A stretch of DNA of 35,331 nt from Gammaproteobacteria bacterium (GTDB lineage Bacteria; Pseudomonadota; Gammaproteobacteria; JABCZS01), in assembly GCA_021773275.1 (NCBI GenBank), contig JAJFKJ010000024.1, positions 1 to 35,331 on the forward strand, written 5' to 3'. Each line of letters begins with the position of its first letter. Position 1 is the stretch's first letter. The translations under genes and the position numbers were made by a program. Shown in pieces: positions 33,671-35,331 of the stretch. The notes below the pieces were generated by a model that ran no database searches, was not told the DNA's origin, and saw only the letters and a list, made by a program, of their open reading frames with translations.

Positions 33671-33698
33671 TTGACATTTTTTGACCACATTAATTGAC
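33671..33698 (-). promoter_or_regulatory. Three GTCAA repeats upstream of the pilin promoter
   Basis: TTGAC on the plus strand (GTCAA on the minus strand) occurs at 33671-33675, 33681-33685 and 33694-33698, spaced 10 and 13 bp and all in one orientation. They lie roughly 15-45 bp upstream of the pilin -35, a position expected for activator sites. Confidence 0.35.
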
Positions 33699-33774
33699 CC
33701 CATAAATATTATTATGGCCAAGCATAGCAGGGCTGCTGTAGGCTGTCTAGAGCGGCAGTATGGTACAATTGCTT

Positions 33775-34566
33775 ATGCAACTTGACATGTACCAAATTGA
33801 TGCGTTTACGGACCGAGTATTTACAGGTAACCCCGCTGCGGTTGTACCTTTGCAAGCATGGCTGCCTGAGCAAACCATGCAAGGTATTGCGCTTGAAAAC
33901 AACCTATCTGAGACGGCATTTTTTGTGCCTGAAAATGACGGCTACAAAATTCGCTGGTTCACACCTAATAAAGAAGTTGATCTGTGTGGTCATGCAACAT
34001 TGGCAACAGCCTATGTGATATTTAACTATTTAGAGACTGCTGCCAGCGCAATAAAGTTTTCCTCTAATAGTGGCCCTTTGCAAGCAAGTAAACAAGACAG
34101 ATATATTCAGCTCGATTTTCCAGCGATTGCCGCAGAAACTGAGGCAGACACAGCGGCATATAAAATTATCACAGAAGCAAGCAATCAGGCCGCGCAAGCT
34201 GTTTATAGCTCCATACAAGATTACTTAGTAATTTTAGATTCTGAGCAGGCAGTGCAGGCATTATCGCCTGACTTGCGAGCGCTAATGCAGCTTGACGGGC
34301 GCGGCGTTATTTTTACTGCGCAAGGCGATGATTGTGATTTTGTTTCACGGTGTTTTTTCCCTAAATACGACGTTGATGAAGACCCTGTTACCGGTTCTGC
34401 ACATTGCGTGTCGGCACCTTACTGGGGAAAAACCTTAAACAAAACACAACTGCATGCCAAACAGTTATCGCAACGCGGCGGTGAAGTTATTTGCAAGCTG
34501 GTGAGTGATCGCGTCTTGCTGCTGGGCAAGGCCGTACCATTTATGAAAGGAACGATTACTTTATGA
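33775..34566 (+). CDS. PhzF-family epimerase/isomerase
   Basis: A member of the diaminopimelate-epimerase-fold PhzF family, 263 residues from the ATG at 33775. The conserved opening YQIDAFTDRVFTGNPAAVV (about 6-24), catalytic-type Glu in NLSETAFF (about 46), DLCGHATLATA and DEDPVTGSAHC are all present. Substrates of most family members are unknown, and there is no phenazine cluster here. ATGs at 33760 and 33787 are alternative starts; no clear ribosome site decides, and a TACAAT at 33764-33769 suggests a very short leader. It overlaps the next gene by 4 nt. Confidence 0.9.
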   Translation: MQLDMYQIDAFTDRVFTGNPAAVVPLQAWLPEQTMQGIALENNLSETAFFVPENDGYKIRWFTPNKEVDLCGHATLATAYVIFNYLETAASAIKFSSNSGPLQASKQDRYIQLDFPAIAAETEADTAAYKIITEASNQAAQAVYSSIQDYLVILDSEQAVQALSPDLRALMQLDGRGVIFTAQGDDCDFVSRCFFPKYDVDEDPVTGSAHCVSAPYWGKTLNKTQLHAKQLSQRGGEVICKLVSDRVLLLGKAVPFMKGTITL

Positions 34567-35267
34567 AAACGCATATCATCATGCACGAGCTCTTTGAAAG
34601 CCCAGCGGCGATCAATAATTGGTTGCAACATAAGGATTTCCCAGTGACGTGGAGTCATTTGAGTGTTGGTGAGCCTTTGCCAAGCAATGCTGATGATTTT
34701 GATTTTTTGGTGATCATGGGTGGCCCGCAAAATCCAGGCACTACAAAAGATGAATGCACTTATTTTGATGGTGCAGCTGAAATGAAACTTATTAAGCAGG
34801 CCCTAGAAGCAGACAAATATGTTTTAGGGGTTTGTTTAGGCGCGCAGTTAATTGGTCAAGCCATGGGTGCGCAGTTTGAGAGCAGCCCACATAAAGAAGT
34901 GGGTATTTTCCCGGTGCAGCTTACCGAAGATGGGCAGCAAGATCGTATTTTTTCTAAATTCCCACAAAAATTTATGAGTGCGCATTGGCACAGCGATATG
35001 CCAGGCTTGCCTAAGGGCGCGCAGGTATTGGCAAGCAGCGAAGGTTGCCCGCGACAGGTTATCCGTTTTTCTGAAAAAGCTTATGGCTTGCAATGCCACA
35101 TGGAGTTTAACCAGGAAGTTGCGGAAGGTTTATTGCGTTGTTGCCCGGAAGATTTAACGGCTACTGAAGAACACCCGTATATCGACAATAGCGATAAATT
35201 GCTGAGCTATGATTACTCAGCAATGAACCGTTTGCTATTTCAATTCCTCGATAATTTTTTAAAATAG
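34563..35267 (+). CDS. Class-I glutamine amidotransferase-like protein
   Basis: A stand-alone GATase1 domain of the GMP-synthase-like type, 234 residues. The nucleophile elbow GVCLGAQ has Cys at about 91, with His at about 179 and Glu at about 181 in LQCHMEF, so the triad is complete. IMGGPQNPG (about 51-59) supplies the oxyanion strand. The acceptor is unknown; relatives act on gamma-glutamyl compounds or other amines. It is translationally coupled to the PhzF-family gene (ATGA overlap). Confidence 0.9.
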   Translation: MKTHIIMHELFESPAAINNWLQHKDFPVTWSHLSVGEPLPSNADDFDFLVIMGGPQNPGTTKDECTYFDGAAEMKLIKQALEADKYVLGVCLGAQLIGQAMGAQFESSPHKEVGIFPVQLTEDGQQDRIFSKFPQKFMSAHWHSDMPGLPKGAQVLASSEGCPRQVIRFSEKAYGLQCHMEFNQEVAEGLLRCCPEDLTATEEHPYIDNSDKLLSYDYSAMNRLLFQFLDNFLK

Positions 35268-35331
35268 GGAAAAGGGGTCAGGGGGGGGGGGGGGGCGCCG
35301 GGTGATATAAAATATGGGGGGGGTAAAAGGG
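35268..35331. other. G-rich low-complexity contig end
   Basis: Fifteen consecutive G at 35281-35295 and further G runs with little other information. This does not resemble the rest of the window and is most simply explained as poor sequence or assembly at a contig end. Confidence 0.7.

Overview
The window is a compact, mostly housekeeping stretch of a proteobacterial chromosome, almost certainly a gammaproteobacterium. The evidence is the gene neighbourhoods: aspartate aminotransferase/uvrB, pilB-pilC-pilD-coaE, ffs-dnaX-ybaB-recR, miaB-phoH-ybeY-corC-lnt, minCDE, ZapD and an orphan Dam methylase. The aminotransferase/uvrB pair and the ffs-dnaX-ybaB-recR order suggest Legionellales (Coxiella/Legionella relatives). 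So do two large lineage-specific proteins with membrane hairpins. This placement is an inference from content only.

Layout, left to right. 1-230: structured repeats at the 3' side of an aminotransferase (231-1403, -). 1479-3482: uvrB (+). 3566-8282: a minus-strand block pilB-pilC-pilD-coaE and zapD, interrupted by a plus-strand SemiSWEET gene. 8347-9403: dam and a small exported protein (+). 9400-11898: a very large unknown protein (-) whose N-terminal part looks like a diverged poly(A)-polymerase/CCA-adding nucleotidyltransferase head. 12019-12109: tRNA-Ser(GGA) followed by dense hairpins. 12392-13780: a single-chain alpha2-type glycyl-tRNA synthetase. 13866-14549: a six-helix potassium channel. 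About 14575-14682: SRP RNA. 14831-18781: dnaX, a PAS-LuxR regulator, ybaB, recR and an O-methyltransferase. 18807-20720: htpG. 20703-21851: a DAACS transporter (-). 21943-23607: fadD. 23610-30953: a long minus-strand run miaB, phoH, ybeY, corC, lnt, minC, minD, minE. 31090-32844: a second large unknown protein built on five roughly 50-residue helical repeats. 33104-33577: a type IV pilin (-). 33775-35267: a PhzF-family protein and a class-I glutamine amidotransferase. The last 50 bases are G-rich low complexity and look like contig-end artefact.

How the genes fit together. PilB/PilC/PilD and the distant pilin supply ATPase, platform, processing peptidase and substrate of a type IV pilus-like machine, with unusually short PilB and PilC. 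UvrB, RecR, YbaB, DnaX and Dam form a replication/repair/methylation set. MinCDE and ZapD act on FtsZ placement. MiaB, YbeY, GlyRS, tRNA-Ser and SRP RNA serve translation and targeting.

The non-coding DNA is unusually rich in palindromic repeats. Two 92-nt copies of one element, in opposite orientations, differ at only four positions, and two of those are a compensatory base-pair exchange. The most novel-looking material is the two large unknown proteins and this repeat family. No CRISPR array, transposase, prophage or defence island was seen.
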